Shown in pieces: positions 11,062-23,831 of a stretch of 64,000 nt of DNA (position 1 is its first letter; each line of letters opens with the position of its first letter). A model generated the notes under the pieces. That model was not told where the DNA came from and did not search any database. It saw nothing but the letters and a program-made list of their open reading frames with translations. This DNA comes from Morella rubra. Lineage: Eukaryota; Streptophyta; Magnoliopsida; Fagales; Myricaceae. Location: contig CM025851.1 in the NCBI GenBank assembly GCA_003952965.2, forward strand, positions 16,030,411 through 16,094,410, read 5' to 3'. The position numbers and the translations under genes are program-made.

Positions 11062-14000
11062 TAGATAGACAAGCTGAGAGCCTCGGAGTCGGAGGCCGAA
11101 GTTTGGAGACTTGAAAGTTGAAACATTCTATGGAGGATGAAATACGAACCAGAGGACAGCGAATTATGGGGTCCACGCGTATCGTTGTAATTTGCGATAA
11201 CAGGCTGGGAGGAATATTACAGGGGTTCGTTTTCTTCATTTCTCTAATGCGCCCGGAAGAGTCGCGTTTGACGCGTATGGACATGGGCCCCTCCACCTTT
11301 AAAGTGGGCTTCGCCGCATTTTCGTCTGGGCAAGTGGGCTTTACTTTAGACGGCAGGGTAAGGACGCCGTTTTTGACCGGGTTCTTTATCGTGAAACCTG
11401 CGACAGCCGACAGCGCCTTTGGGGCTAAATTTGGAAAAACAAGTTCTAATTAACGGGGACGGCAGTCGGCACTACAGATAGTACAGAAGCCCCAAAAATC
11501 TTCCCAAAAACGTTTTTTTCTTCACATTTTTTTGGCATTTTTTCTTTATATATTTTTAACTTTGGCTTTGGCCTCTCTTTAATTTGAATTCCTAGTTTCG
11601 TCTCATGTATTACATATCGAATTGTTTTTAAAAACGAAATTGGTACTGTTAAAACTAGTAACGCAGTTAGTAACCAGTTGTATAATTTTTATTTAATCAT
11701 AATTATAATTTATAAACTTAATAAATTAAAAAATAGTATTATTTTTTTTGGTACAAAATTTGTGGAGAAATTTAAAGGTTGTTTGGTTGTAGTGTTTTTT
11801 TGAGAATTTTTAGGTGATGTTAATTTTATTAGTATATGTATTTTAGTTATTTTTATATAATGTTAAGAATGCTATTTGGTTGTAAAATATTTTATATTCT
11901 GAAAATTTAAACAAACCCTAAAAATTTTTTTTAACCAAACAGACTCTAGACTTTAACAATTAAATATTATTGTCTTGGCCCAAACATCTAAGTCAAGGTC
12001 TGCGGACCGCTACTGATTATCGGTACTGTTATGCAGGGGGTAGCTCGTCCAAGAGTCATTTGGGAAAACACGTACTTTTTTTTTCTTTTCTTTTTTTGGG
12101 TGCAATATATGGCCTGACGAGAAAATATGAATAAATTTTACAGGCACACTTTACATTTTTGTAAAATAAAAACGAAAGAGATATAGATACAAAACTATTC
12201 CGTGCAATTAAAGTATTCATTCTGATGTCCTATGTTATTTTATGTTATTTTGATAAAAATTAAAACGGAAATTCAATTTTTGGTTATTAGATTTTTACCT
12301 TTTTTACGAATTACTCACTAAGAATTTTTTTAAAAATTTTCAATCACTGAATTTATGCCCTTGCAAATAATTAGTATTTAGTCCTTCTATCAGTTGAATG
12401 TTATTTTGACTAACGAAAATCCTATCTACATCAGCCATATTACCTGTCACACATGTTTTTTCCACGTCACTTCTCCCTTAGCCTAAAAAATTAAAAAATG
12501 ACAAATTGTTGCTAGCTGAATTAAAATCCAATTTGCAACATTTTGTTAAAAAGCAACCTCAAATCTAATAAACACTCGATATTCCTCTTGCATAACATCC
12601 CAAATCATGAACATCCAAGTGCCCTAACCTGCTAGCTTCAAGGATTGTGATTTCATAAATATTTTCCTTTTGTATATCTCTCGAGAATTACCAATTCCTC
12701 TACTGTAATTTCAATTGTTGATTTTTCAATCAAAGGTTCATATAATAGCTAGCTACACAACTAAAGTTACAATAACATCAATTTCTATTCGTCAAGGAAA
12801 TAGAGAATAATGAGTTGTTAACAAGAAACTCCAGCTTTCTTGTGATGTTACAGGTAATTTAAGATCTGGTGTTCTCACAACGTTAATGGGTGTCGGTAGA
12901 GCAGAGAAAACAACTCTGCTTGATGTTCTTGCAAGAAAAATAAAAAAATTTAAATAACTTTAACTTTAATATATCTTTTAATCTAAGGTCTAGGTCCTTG
13001 TCATGCCAACTCTGGGGAAGCTCCTCCCACTTGGACTGTGAGCCCATGCAGGTGGAGCATGAATATTGACACAAGTACAACACCATACGCATGGGTGGGG
13101 AACCTCCTCACCCGTGTCGATCTATGCTTGTGTGGCAAACATAAGATATGCCACGTCAAAATTTCATCAATTCCTTCAATGTTTGTGAGCGGACTCCAAT
13201 GGGAAAACTTATTTTTGAAGGGTAATATATTAAGGTGATATTCGGTTTCATAAAATCTTTAGGATTTTAATAAAATTGTGAATATTTAGGTGATGTTAAA
13301 GTTGTATTGGTGTGCGTACAGAAATTGTTAAAAAAGATTTACTGTGTGAAAAAAAAAAGAAATAAAGTATTATATTAAAATACGTGTACGTTGTAATGTT
13401 TGGATTATAAAAATAAAAGTAAGATACAAATCCTACAAAAAAAGCTCAACACGAATATGTCCTTAGAGTTTTTTCGAGATTTTCAACTATGACTAATTTT
13501 ATTTACAACCAAAATCTCTAAACTACTTTTTAATTTTTTTTTTTTTTTAATATATTCCCTCTGCCCAGTGTTTTTTATATTTTGCATTTTTTTTCTGTTT
13601 AGATAATTTTCAAAATATTTTTAAAAATTTTTACAATTATTTTTTCATCAATTCTAATATCTTTTCACTAATCTCAATCAATTTTACAAATCTTAATAAT
13701 TTTTAACATACTTTTTATCGATTCTAAAAATATTTAGACTACTTAAAAAAAAACACAAACACGAGAAACTATTTTGAGATTTTTAAACATAGCCTTATTC
13801 CTTCTGCCCTTTATGTTACAACCGCGCTGTTCTTGTCGTACTATCGTAGCGAATCTCTCTTGTTAAAGGAAAGAAAGAAGAAGAAGAAGTTCTCTTGTTA
13901 GGCTCTCTGCGATTTCCTCCATGTAGTAACCCAGAAATGAACCATAGCAGGTCAGGGACTCTGAAGTATACTCTAATTCTGAACGCTCGTTGGGTGCCAA

Positions 14001-14612
14001 GAAAACGCATAAAAATGTGAAATGTGAAATGAGAAAGGAAAGAAATTGAACTAAATATGTGTAGGCCTTGACCGATTTCTTTCTTTAGCTGAATCTAGAA
14101 GCGGAGATTCTATTAGTTGGATCGAGCTATTTGTGTTCTGGAATCCAATGTGTACAGAAAATATTGGCTGTTCTTCTTTAGCTGTCTCTTCATTCTCTTT
14201 CAATTTGACGGCATCCAAACAGGGGTTTATGGTTCGCGTGTTTAGGTTTTTTGTCGCCGTTGTTCTAGGTTGGATGTCTGAATTGTAGTGTAGATGTAAT
14301 TTTTTATCACACTTAAATTTTCCGTTATATTTTTCTCCTTCAGTTGTCCTCCCGGCAACACCAAACTGGGGTTTGTGGTTTACGTGTGCGTGTTTTCTCA
14401 TCGTTGTTGTAGCTTGGATGATGGTGTTTATACCTCCTGACTATGACATTATGGTGTTTTTTTGGTTGAATTTCTGAAGCTGAAAATAGTTTGCTGAATT
14501 TCCTTTTCCACGTTGTAAAATTTGCAGATTGACATTCCTTTCATAAGTTATTGGTTTCAGTTTGGGTTGATCGATCTCTTGGTAAACTCCTCTAATTCAG
14601 TAAGCTGCTAAG
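11062..14612. other. Divergent spacer between malectin receptor and MSL1
   Basis: 11062-11450 is GC-richer and presumably holds the malectin-receptor promoter and leader. 11500-13800 is AT-rich with runs typical of old MITEs (for example 11760-11940 and 13235-13500) and includes the ABC transporter fragment listed separately. 13800-14612 is presumably the MSL1 promoter and 5' UTR; no clear TATA box was fixed. Confidence 0.4.
12820..12942 (+). pseudogene. Fragment of a PDR/ABCG transporter nucleotide-binding domain
   Basis: An isolated 41-codon open stretch reads [20 protein letters not shown] then [20 protein letters not shown]. In full-size plant ABCG (pleiotropic drug resistance) transporters the second nucleotide-binding domain reads like LQLLxDVxGxFRPGVLTALM, then GVSGAGKTTLMDVLAGRKT. 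The match includes the Walker A region, but here the loop is [10 protein letters not shown], losing the canonical Gly-Lys. No other transporter exon was found around it, so it looks like a gene scrap, perhaps carried in by a transposon. Confidence 0.65.
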
Positions 14613-17600
14613 ATGGCTGCTACAAGGTTTTCCATTCTAAGATCACTGCGTAATTCGGCCAATCCCTGCTTGAAAATGCAATCATTTCGATCATGCAACT
14701 CTGATATGAAACTTGTGAAGTATGTTCACCAGATTCATGTGAGACCACTGCATGCTTCTATGAATAGTAACTACCACGCAACAGAATTTCAAGCTCCTGA
14801 AACTCTTACAAATACCCATTTTAGAGCACTGGGGACTCAGTCTCTTGTTTATGCTCAGCGTGGCAAAACCAATCCCACAACTCCATTTTCGCCTGCCCTG
14901 TCGAATTTGCGCTTCCGAAGTAATAGTCCTCTTGTCTTTCTCAGCCCCTTGTCAAGTTATCAGCCGTGGTCTTTGTCATTCAGTAGCAAAGCTGATAAAC
15001 CTGGGGAACCCGGAGTTCCAGCTGCTTCTGGTGCTAGTGAAGCAGATGTTAGTAATAGTGGTCTTGACGGAAGTGAGATTATAGATAAGGTTAAAGAAGC
15101 CTGGCAGAGAACAATAGATGTGGCAACTTACACTGGGCAGAAGGCTAAAGAAGTTTCTGATGAACTGACCCCCCATGTTGATCAATTGCTTGATTCGCAT
15201 CCCTACCTGAAAAATGTTGTTATTCCAGTTGGTGGTACTTTGGCTGGAACTATATTGGCTTGGGTGGTTATGCCTAGGTTTTTGAGGAGATTTCACAAGT
15301 ATGCCACACAAGGCCCTGCTGCTTTGCCATTTGGAAGCCTGTCCGAGGAGCAAGTTCCGTATGAGAAAAGTATTTGGGGTGCTTTGGAGGATCCATTGAG
15401 ATATCTAATTACTTTCATGGCATTTTCACAGATGTTGGTGGTTCCAAAACATCCTCTTGATCATATTTTGATCTTTATTTTGGATAATGTTTTGCTTTGC
15501 CTGGCACAATCCTGATGACTTTTATTTGCAGCGCTGTGATGGTTGCACCAACCACTATTGCGTCACAATACCTTGCACAGGCGTGGAGGGGTGCTTTTAT
15601 TCTTTCATTTATATGGTTTTTGTATCGGTGGAAGACAAATATTTTTACTCGTGCTTTGACAGCTCAAAGTTTAGAGGGGCTTGATAGGGAAAGGTTGCAG
15701 GCTTTAGACAAAATGTCGTCCATTGGCCTATTTGTGATAGGTCTAATGGCTTTGGCTGAGGCTTGTGGGGTTGCTGTGCAATCTGTTCTGACTGTTGGGG
15801 GAATAGGAGGTGAGCGTTAACTGCAATGAAGTGTGCTCTTTGTGTCCACTTTGTAAATGGCGATCTGCAAGATATTTTTATGGAAAGAAATCAGAATAAT
15901 TAAACTTAAGCTTTTTCAAATTTGCAATCGTATATGTTTTGTGTCCCTTCTTCTTGATTTCCCATTGTTCCCGAAATAATGCAGCCTGGTAGTATGTGAA
16001 TAATCGTCAAGTTTTGAAACACCTATTATTTTCTTATTTTTTGTTGCTGTTCTGATTAAGTTGCACATGCACTTGGTAGGTTTTGAACCTATGACCTGAA
16101 CCATCCAACCTATTCTTGGGGTACGAGGAACATTTGAGATAGTACTCACTTTCGTTGTACGAAACCTTATCTTTCTGCATCTCATGGATCTCAGGCGCTA
16201 CTACACTCTAATTGGCTTACTTTTGATGCTTGACTTTTGATTGCTGCATGTGATAGGCTTTGGTTCTCCAGATTACCATGGATAGAGGAGAAAAAAGACT
16301 GATTTCATCACATTTGATGCATTAATATCTGTCTCTTTCGAATCGCTTCATTATTCCTTACATGTTGTTGGATGTTTCTCTCACTTGTCTCTCTGTTAAA
16401 AGATAAAAAGAAAATCAAATTTTTGGCACGGTAATTGTTTTGGACTCTTGTTTGGTGATTTTATACAATGGAATTACTTTTAGTTCATTCTAAGTATTTC
16501 TAAAAATTTAACATTTATTTCTTTGTGTCTCTTTGCAGGAGTTGCTACTGCTTTTGCTGCCAGAGATGTCCTTGGGAATATACTCAGTGGGTTATCTTTG
16601 CAGTTTTCAAAGCCATTTTCACTTGGAGATACAATAAAAGTACGTTGATTATCTTCTGTTCTTTGGTAGACATATGAACTGATTGGTCTCCTTTGATTTA
16701 TTTTAGGTGGCAAAGACATCTTCTGGCATTGTCCTGTGATTTGAGGAAGAAAATATGTCCCTACACCAATCAGTCTATCTAAATTTTCAGAAACATAAGT
16801 AAAAAAGAAGTAATTCTAGTTATCCACTTAGATTCTCTGTATCTGCTAAAAAACAGTTGTCCCTTGGATGCCACAGATCAGGGATTTTTGAAAATCTGAG
16901 AGCTGATTATTTTTTTTAATAGAATTTTTTATTGGTGACTGCTCTCCAACTGACTGTCCAATGGATCAGAGCAGCAGCACGATTCAGTCCTCAGTTGCCC
17001 ATGTATTAACCAGAAATTTTTGTAAGAGAGAGTGGTCCTACATTATATCAGAATGTCTGGCGCATGATGTATCTTATCTACTATTTTTCTGGTTATAATA
17101 ATTCATCTGGCCAGTAATATTTCTTTTCAGACTGAAAATGTGCAATCTTTAGCCAATCCATATAATTAACCTGTTCTTTTCCCAATTGCTCAGAAAATCA
17201 GGAGAATCAGTACTTTTGACACCTTTGTTGTGATCTTATCTACCATTGCCAAGTCTAAATATTTGACTGATATAGCTGATATTATCTTTTCGGTGTTTCG
17301 GTACATTCATTTTCCTATTCTTTATAAGCCATCAATGGATGTACTTTTTGCAGGCTGGCAATGTAGAAGGTCAAGTGGTGGAGATGGGACTCACTACCAC
17401 ATCATTATTGAATGCTGAGAAATTTCCAGTCATAGTTCCAAATTCACTTTTTTCCAGTCAGGTTTGTTCTTCGTCCCTCCCTTTTGCTTGTCTTCCCTCT
17501 TGTTTGTTGCTTTTCTGCTTGTCTTTCCTCTTGTTTCTTGCTTTTCTGCAACTTGTCAAATGCATCGCCAGCAACCACACTTCTTTTTGGCAGCCTTCAC

Positions 17601-19790
17601 ACTGAAAACCATAAAGCTTTATGATATACACATTATATGCCATCTAAGTGGAGAATTTCTCATATATTGATCAATGCTCTCCACTGCTAGTGTCTCCATG
17701 ATTTGGATCTGATTCCTAAATCATGGTGCTTCGTAAAGTTATCCCTTTTTAACTTACGGTAAATCAATTAGTTGCGATCTTTATGCAGAGTCTCCTATTT
17801 TTCCTTTGAGTGTTCACACTTGCCATAGGAGGATATTCTCCAGGCAAAAAATGCTTGAAATGACTACTAGAATATAATATACAATATGGCTCAAGATCCA
17901 ACAACCAGTATAAAAAATTTACTTGCCACTATAATTGGAAGTGATTCCTTCACCCTTTCAAGGTTCCGTTAGAGGCAACTATCAAAATTTGATCACTGTT
18001 TTTTCCTGGAAATCACAGTCCCAAGTACAATAGCTTGACAAATGCGCTTTTCATGAAATCACAAGAATAGCACTATATTACAACAATAAAACACCCCATG
18101 AAATCTTAACAATTCTAAAGAATGGGCGCTGCTACAATTGGTGATTGCAAGAGTTAAAATCAAATGATTTAGTAATATGTCACGTAGCATCATATGGAAA
18201 TGTTACTTGTTTGTCCAAATTGTTGGAGTATAGTGTAGTATCAGATGTACTAATATATTGTAAGATAGCGTAGACAATACATTCCTGTTGTAATGCTCTG
18301 ATTTCTGATACATACAATCATAAGGGTCTCTTGTCTTGAATATTTGGTGTTCGATTTTGCACCTAATTGCATTTTGTTCTTGAATTGTGTGCACGCATTC
18401 ACTTTTACACGTCTTGCGCGGAATATTGATGTCCTCGACAGGCTGAAAACAAAATTAATCATGTATTCTGTCTCTCACTTTCTTGCATAAACACAAAACG
18501 ACACAATCCCTGAATGGAGAGATGCAAAGAAGCTGTGGCTAGTAAATGGCAATGCTTCTTTATTCTTGTCTATTTGTTATAATTATATTGTCTCTTTTCA
18601 TAACTCATTGGCTTTCAGAAGTTTTAGCATCTGCCTTGTAAAATCTGTAGGTGATTGTGAACAAGTCACGTGCCCAATGGCGTGCCTTGGTTACCAAAAT
18701 CCCGGTGCAAGTTGATGATTTGGACAAGATTCCCCTTATATCAAACGAAATAAAGAGTATGCTAAGATCAAACCCAAAAGTTTTCTTGGGAAAGGAGGCC
18801 CCGTATTGTTTCCTCTCTCGCATAGAAAGTTATTTTGCTGAATTAACTCTTGGATGCAATCTCAGACACATGGTAAATTCCTGTACCCTCAAATGTTCGG
18901 ATCATATAGCCGTTACGATTTTAATTTGTTGCTAAATGACATATGTTCCTACAAAGTTTTGCTTTTGATTATGAAAATTACTTTAAGCTGTGTCCTAAGT
19001 TCCAAGCAATCTGAGAATTTGAAGCCAAACTGCGTGCTGGAATAAAGAAAAAGAAGATAATAATTCCGAGCTGTGTTTCAAATAAGAGTTATGATGGGCT
19101 TGTCAATAAGGTTCCCATTGCCTTAATTTTGTTTCTGCTGTTGGTTCTGACTTGGAGTTTTGGACTTCATATGTATGCTTCAAATTTTGTGTTCCACATC
19201 AATATGCATATCTGGTTGCTATATACAATTTTATGCATGTGGAATTTTAGCAGTTGCATATGGGTCTGAAAACTGAAGTTGATTCTTGTTGAGATAGCTG
19301 ATGGCAAATTCCGAAGCATGCAACATCTATATTCATTTAGGGTTTTTTTCCCCCTCTGACGAAAGTGGAAATGGAAATAGATTGAGGTGGGATCAATGGG
19401 CCCTTTGGTAGAGATGAGGTGAATGAACTGCTTATTTATATTTTACCCCTCATAATTGGCAAAGAATTTTAAATTGTCCTTTTTCCCCCTTCCGTGTATC
19501 CATTTGGTTGGGACAAATTTTTTTCATTAATATGTTTTTCATTATCTTGCCACGAAGCTTTGCGTACAATGCCTAATGCTTGGATACATCTCTCCTTCTG
19601 ACCAGTTTCAATGTACGTTGTTGCTTTATGTTTCTCTTATTGATAATTCCTGGTAAATATTTTTCATCGAGTATAGAGCAAAGAGGAATTATACTCCACA
19701 GAACAAGATATTCTTCTGCAAGCAATTCAAATAATCAAGAAGCATGGTGCTAAATTGGGTAGCAGCTCACAAGAAATAACCCGTGGGTGA
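14613..19790 (+). CDS. MSL1: Mechanosensitive ion channel protein 1, mitochondrial (MSL1)
   Basis: MscS-like channel of the inner mitochondrial membrane, which dissipates membrane potential and limits redox stress. Exons: 14613-15433, 15532-15809, 16539-16639, 17354-17461, 18651-18872, 19677-19790, giving 547 residues with every junction in frame. The N-terminus is Ser/Arg-rich as expected for mitochondrial import. A hydrophilic segment (about 125-190) precedes membrane helices (NVVIPVGGTLAGTILAWVV; DPLRYLITFMAFSQIAVMVA; GAFILSFIWFLY) and the pore-lining and MscS beta-domain core (VGGIGGVATAFAARDVLGNI, LSGLSLQFSKPFSLGDTIKA, VEGQVVEMGLTTTSLLNAEK, PNSLFSSQVIVNKSRAQWRA). The C-terminus SKEELYSTEQDILLQAI matches Arabidopsis MSL1 closely. 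Intron 1 is short; the intron after exon 1 uses donor AT|GTTGGT. The ATG at 14613 is taken because the transit peptide starts there. The 17462-18650 intron is AT-rich with no recognisable insert. Confidence 0.95.
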
Positions 19791-20714
19791 CAAAGAAAAA
19801 ATTACTCAGTTGTGTGGAGGTTAGGCTGTTGCTTCTCTACATCTGCTTGATATACCTGAAAAATGTGAATATATTTTCTGAAATGAATCATACCGGGCAA
19901 GGATTTGGAAATCTGAGTCGTGTGTAAAGTCCTTATTTCCCTTCCTTTTTGGTAAAGCTGTAATATGCGATACTGTGAATCTATGTTTTTGTGTTAGAAG
20001 GAGAGTTGTTTGTTTAAAATCTATTTCGAGAAGACAGCTGTAATCTCTTTCAGAGGCACTTTGTTTGGATGCATGCCGGCACAAAGTCGACACAACTGGA
20101 TAGTTGAACTTTTGCACATAAAGTTTTTGACTCTCGAGCTTCTTTTTATCTTCTTTTTTATTTTTTTTGTTCAGCAAGGTTTCTCTCAGTGTCTCACCAT
20201 TTATTTAGTGCTACAAGATTTCTCTGAGATTCAACGTAGTGCTCCAGATTATCCAAGAACATGGGATCCCGTGACTATGAAAAATATTATTTGCTCAGCA
20301 TTTTCCTATTTACGATTTCCCATCTTCACTCTTGTTATCACATCACCGTTGCGACGATATACAATGAACGGATTGGTAGAGTCCTACTCCTCGTAACAGT
20401 AGCCATATTGTGGGAGAAATGTTGTGCAAATAATGCTATTCGTTTTAGTGGGTCCATGTTCTTGGATTAATCTGGAGAACTTAGAGGTATGAAAAATCAC
20501 CAACTATCAAATTTTTTATTGCTCTATAACATATTGCTTTAACAGGTGCAATAGGCTCCCAAACTGTGGTTGAATTTTTCTCTTTTTTGGTGTTTTTGAA
20601 AGAATTCATTTACCCCTTTCTACCAGTTTTGACAGTTAGCCCTTTAGGTACAAGACTGGAATCTAGCAAGTCTTCCATTCGAAACCTCACATCAATTTCA
20701 CCGGCTAAACCTCT

Positions 20715-20910
20715 TCCAAATTAATTTGATGTATCAATTAGATCAAACTTTTTAGTCTCCAATGGCTATCTTCAGGAATTGTGAAGGAACAATTCTCCAA
20801 GCAAAGGCAAGGAGATGATCAGTTTGCATCGAAGAGGCAAGCACAGCACTACTAGCTGCAAATGAAACAGAGTACGGGTCTAGCATGTTGATTAAGATCA
20901 TGAATGAAGT
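20715..20910 (+). mobile_element. LINE-type RNase H (RVT_3-like) scrap
   Basis: Frames read FDVSIRSNF, then AIFRNCEGTILQAKARR, a TGA stop, then SVCIEEASTALLAANETEYGS and SSMLIKIMNE. This follows the plant RNase H-like pattern of INFDVS, AxxRDxxGxxLxAxA, ExxALLxAxxxAxxxG, and IExD. Such domains sit at the end of plant L1 LINE polyproteins and in free-standing host copies. It is a short, degenerate fragment in two frames. Confidence 0.5.
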
Positions 20911-20982
20911 TGCACTAGCAAGTAGCCTCATTCTTCTTCCAATCAATAATTGTTTGTAAGTTTCCTTTTTTCTATATATATA

Positions 20983-21325
20983 GGATTAAATACATTTTTC
21001 GTCTCCGACTACAGAGATTCTAACACTTTGCATCTCATTTTATCAATTACCAACCGTTTACACTTTGCATCTTCTATTGTTAATTTGAACGGAAATTGTT
21101 ATTTTGGTTTAGTGAAATGATGATTTTACCTCATAATTTTTTTATATTTTGTATAGAGATAAATTTGTCATTTCACTAAACAAAAATAGCAATTTCCGTC
21201 CAAATTAACGGTAAGGAGTGCAAAGTGTAAACGGTTGATAATTAAGGAGTAAAATGTAACAAAATTGATATTTTTTAGTTCATAATGTCAAAACCTCAAC
21301 AGTGCAAGAGGTGTATTTTTCCCTC
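20983..21325. mobile_element. Foldback MITE, copy A
   Basis: The two halves are inverted repeats: the start GGATTAAATACATTTTTC pairs with the end GGTGTATTTTTCCC, and internally AACGGAAATTGTTATTTTGG pairs with CTAAACAAAAATAGCAATTT. The same family occurs at 27991, 33716 and 55335. It is non-coding. Confidence 0.75.
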
Positions 21326-21765
21326 TAACACTTCACTTTTAGAATGAATCTGAATTTACAAAAGGGATCTTTGCAAGAATGAAAGAAAATGCGTAAAACA
21401 GTTGAGTGTGAATTTAGAGGAAGCTGTCCATTTAGCTAGATCGTGCGCACATGAGTTTGCATCATGAGCTACTTTATTCGTTTTTTTCTTTTCTAAGCAC
21501 TATGAGTTATTCGTGCCCACGTGGAGTAAGAGGTACTCTGTTGAGAGACCAAAAAGGGCCGTCTGTCACTCGGCAGCGTGCACATAATTGAGTGTTGGGT
21601 CGTGTTTTTGGTTGGATACTGCTCAAAATTTGAGGTTCACTTACTTCTGCCATCTTTTCGCCGGTAGAAACATCAGGCGATATTTTTCTAGCAAATATGA
21701 AATGTGTCGTAACTCCTGCACTGGCATGAAAGAGAAGACTCAACGAGTGGATTTCCTACGCACAG

Positions 21766-22523
21766 GGACATGTAGAACCTTTCCTGCCCACGTTTTCTCG
21801 AGAGAGAGACTCTGCCCTCTCTCTAGAAATTTTCTTCCCCCTTCTACTGACCATTCCCCTTCTCTACTGCTCCCCACGGCAGATTCTACTAGAATTTTTA
21901 TGAACGCCTTTCATTTGCTTTGCTTCTCTTCAATGGAAGTTTTATTTTTTCAGAATGTATCCTAATTTTTGGCCTAATTCTTCTTTTAATGATCGATTGA
22001 ACCTTAGATTAAAACGATATACCTTGGTTATATTTTATCTGTTCAACAAGTTTAGTACTAAGCATAATGAATCTATTGTTCCGATGGAGATGGAGAGAAG
22101 AACCTACTACGATTAGCCTTTTCATAAATTTTCAAAGATAACAATTTCTTATTTTACTATGTTCAACTTTATTCCTCTATCTGTCTCCTCCTGCCCACCT
22201 CGCCCCTAGTCCAAATCTGTCATTTCCTTTCATCTTTCCCTCTTTTTTATGGCATAATTCCTAAGAAGTCGAATTGACGTTGCGTTCGTCCCTCCGTCAA
22301 TGACTACCTCTGTCGCCCTATGTGGTGGTTTTATGTGCCGTCTTTGGCCGGTTGTGGTGTCCCTGCCTTGGCCGGTGGTATGTAAGGTTGGGCCTAGTGC
22401 CTTCTTTGCTACTCTTTATGGGCCTTGAGCCTGGTTTGTCCCTATGATCTTTCTGTTTGCATTGCACCTCTTGTAGTTTATCCTTATTATGGAATGAAGT
22501 AGTGGATTGCCTAAAAAAAAATA
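21766..22523 (+). mobile_element. Retroposed insert with poly(A) tail and exact 17-bp target duplication
   Basis: GGATTTCCTACGCACAG occurs exactly at 21749-21765 and at 22524-22540. The DNA between ends in CCTAAAAAAAAAT, preceded by a T/G-rich segment (TTGTAGTTTATCCTTATTAT) like the 3' UTR of plant L1 LINEs. This is a 5'-truncated LINE or a LINE-mobilised transcript inserted in + orientation. No long open frame remains inside. Confidence 0.75.
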
Positions 22524-23142
22524 GGATTTCCTACGCACAGCTATTGGGGCTGCCTGGTGGTACCAGAGTCCTGAACGTGGGTCTGCAAATGGATAAGGAA
22601 TTATGCCGCCTCCACCACCAAGAATTTACCGACCAAATGGGAGATAGTACACCAATAAATTGTTCCTTGAATGAGACAATACACTCTTTGGAAAGGAGCG
22701 AGACACATGCGATGTTGCACTTCGTGAGAGGAGAGAGGGACCATTAAAAGCCCCACTAGTTGGAAATGTCTTGGTCGGTTTTCTGCTTCAGGAATCAGGA
22801 CTGCTCTCCTCTCGTGAGTGAACAAACAATCATGTGAGAGCATCATTGGAGTTCTCCGTGGAAGTGGAACCCATGGAAAGAGCAATACAACGGTTTTGCT
22901 TTTGGGTTTGTAGTCAATATCTACTCTCAGAAAAATTGTAAACCCATGCATGTTTCAATCGGAAGGTGAGCTCCCCCCATCTAAGGGATCAACAAAGTCA
23001 GACAAGAGTTTTATCATATTCTCGGAGTTTCAAAGGGTATTGTTTTTGTAAACCTAAAATCCATGATATGCTAATTAACCGATTCCTATCCAAGCAAGTG
23101 GAAAAAAAAAACAATAGCACACTTGTACAGTGCCATGTTGAT

Positions 23143-23831
23143 CAGTAGCGGAACCAAGATTTTAGTTAATGACGAGCAAATTTCTAAGGTAAAATGACAT
23201 CTCAAAAATTTTTCCTACGTAATGTAAAAATGTTATAGAGTTAAAATATCAAAAATTAAGGACTAAAAACATTAAAAATATTAAAAAAAAAGCTGGGCAT
23301 AAAAGAATTTTCATATATTTTTTTTAATCGAAGCAGAACAATGCGAATGTTTCTGCTCAAAAAATATATTTTTTTTTCTATTAAAATTTTTTTTTTTTTA
23401 TATTCAAATGACGAGAAAAATGGCACGCACGTAAAAACAAATTTATAATATGGCACGGGCATCTCAGTTTTACTGATACTGCTACAAATATTTCCCTTGG
23501 AGCATTTTTTGTTTTTCTTTTAGGTAAGTAATTGGAACGAAAATTATTTAGTACTAAATTTGTTGTTTTTTCATCTCAGTCAAATGAAACTAAAATGTCC
23601 CGCCAGTCTCCTACATTTCAAAACTCTCTGTGTCTCCCTCCCTCACACTGCGCTACAGTTCAAAGCTCTCTGTGATAATTTTTTTTAAAAAAAAGAGGCT
23701 GGGCTTAGGGGGGCGGACTGGCTCGTCTGGGGACAAATACATTTAAAAAATAAAAAAATAGAAAAAATTTCCTTTAATTTTTCAAAACTGAGGGGGCAGC
23801 TGCCCAGGGCGCCCATGTCCTTCCGCCACTG
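23143..23831. mobile_element. hAT-like non-autonomous element with exact 8-bp target duplication
   Basis: It starts CAGTAGCGGAACCAAGA and ends CCTTCCGCCACTG (reverse complement CAGTGGCGGAAGG), so the ends are inverted repeats. It is flanked by ATGTTGAT at 23135-23142 and 23832-23839. Eight-bp duplications and CAG...CTG ends fit hAT. The interior is AT-rich with no transposase frame. Confidence 0.85.

Noticed and set aside
14976-15353. 125-codon minus-strand frame
   Set aside because: Antisense shadow of MSL1 exon 1.
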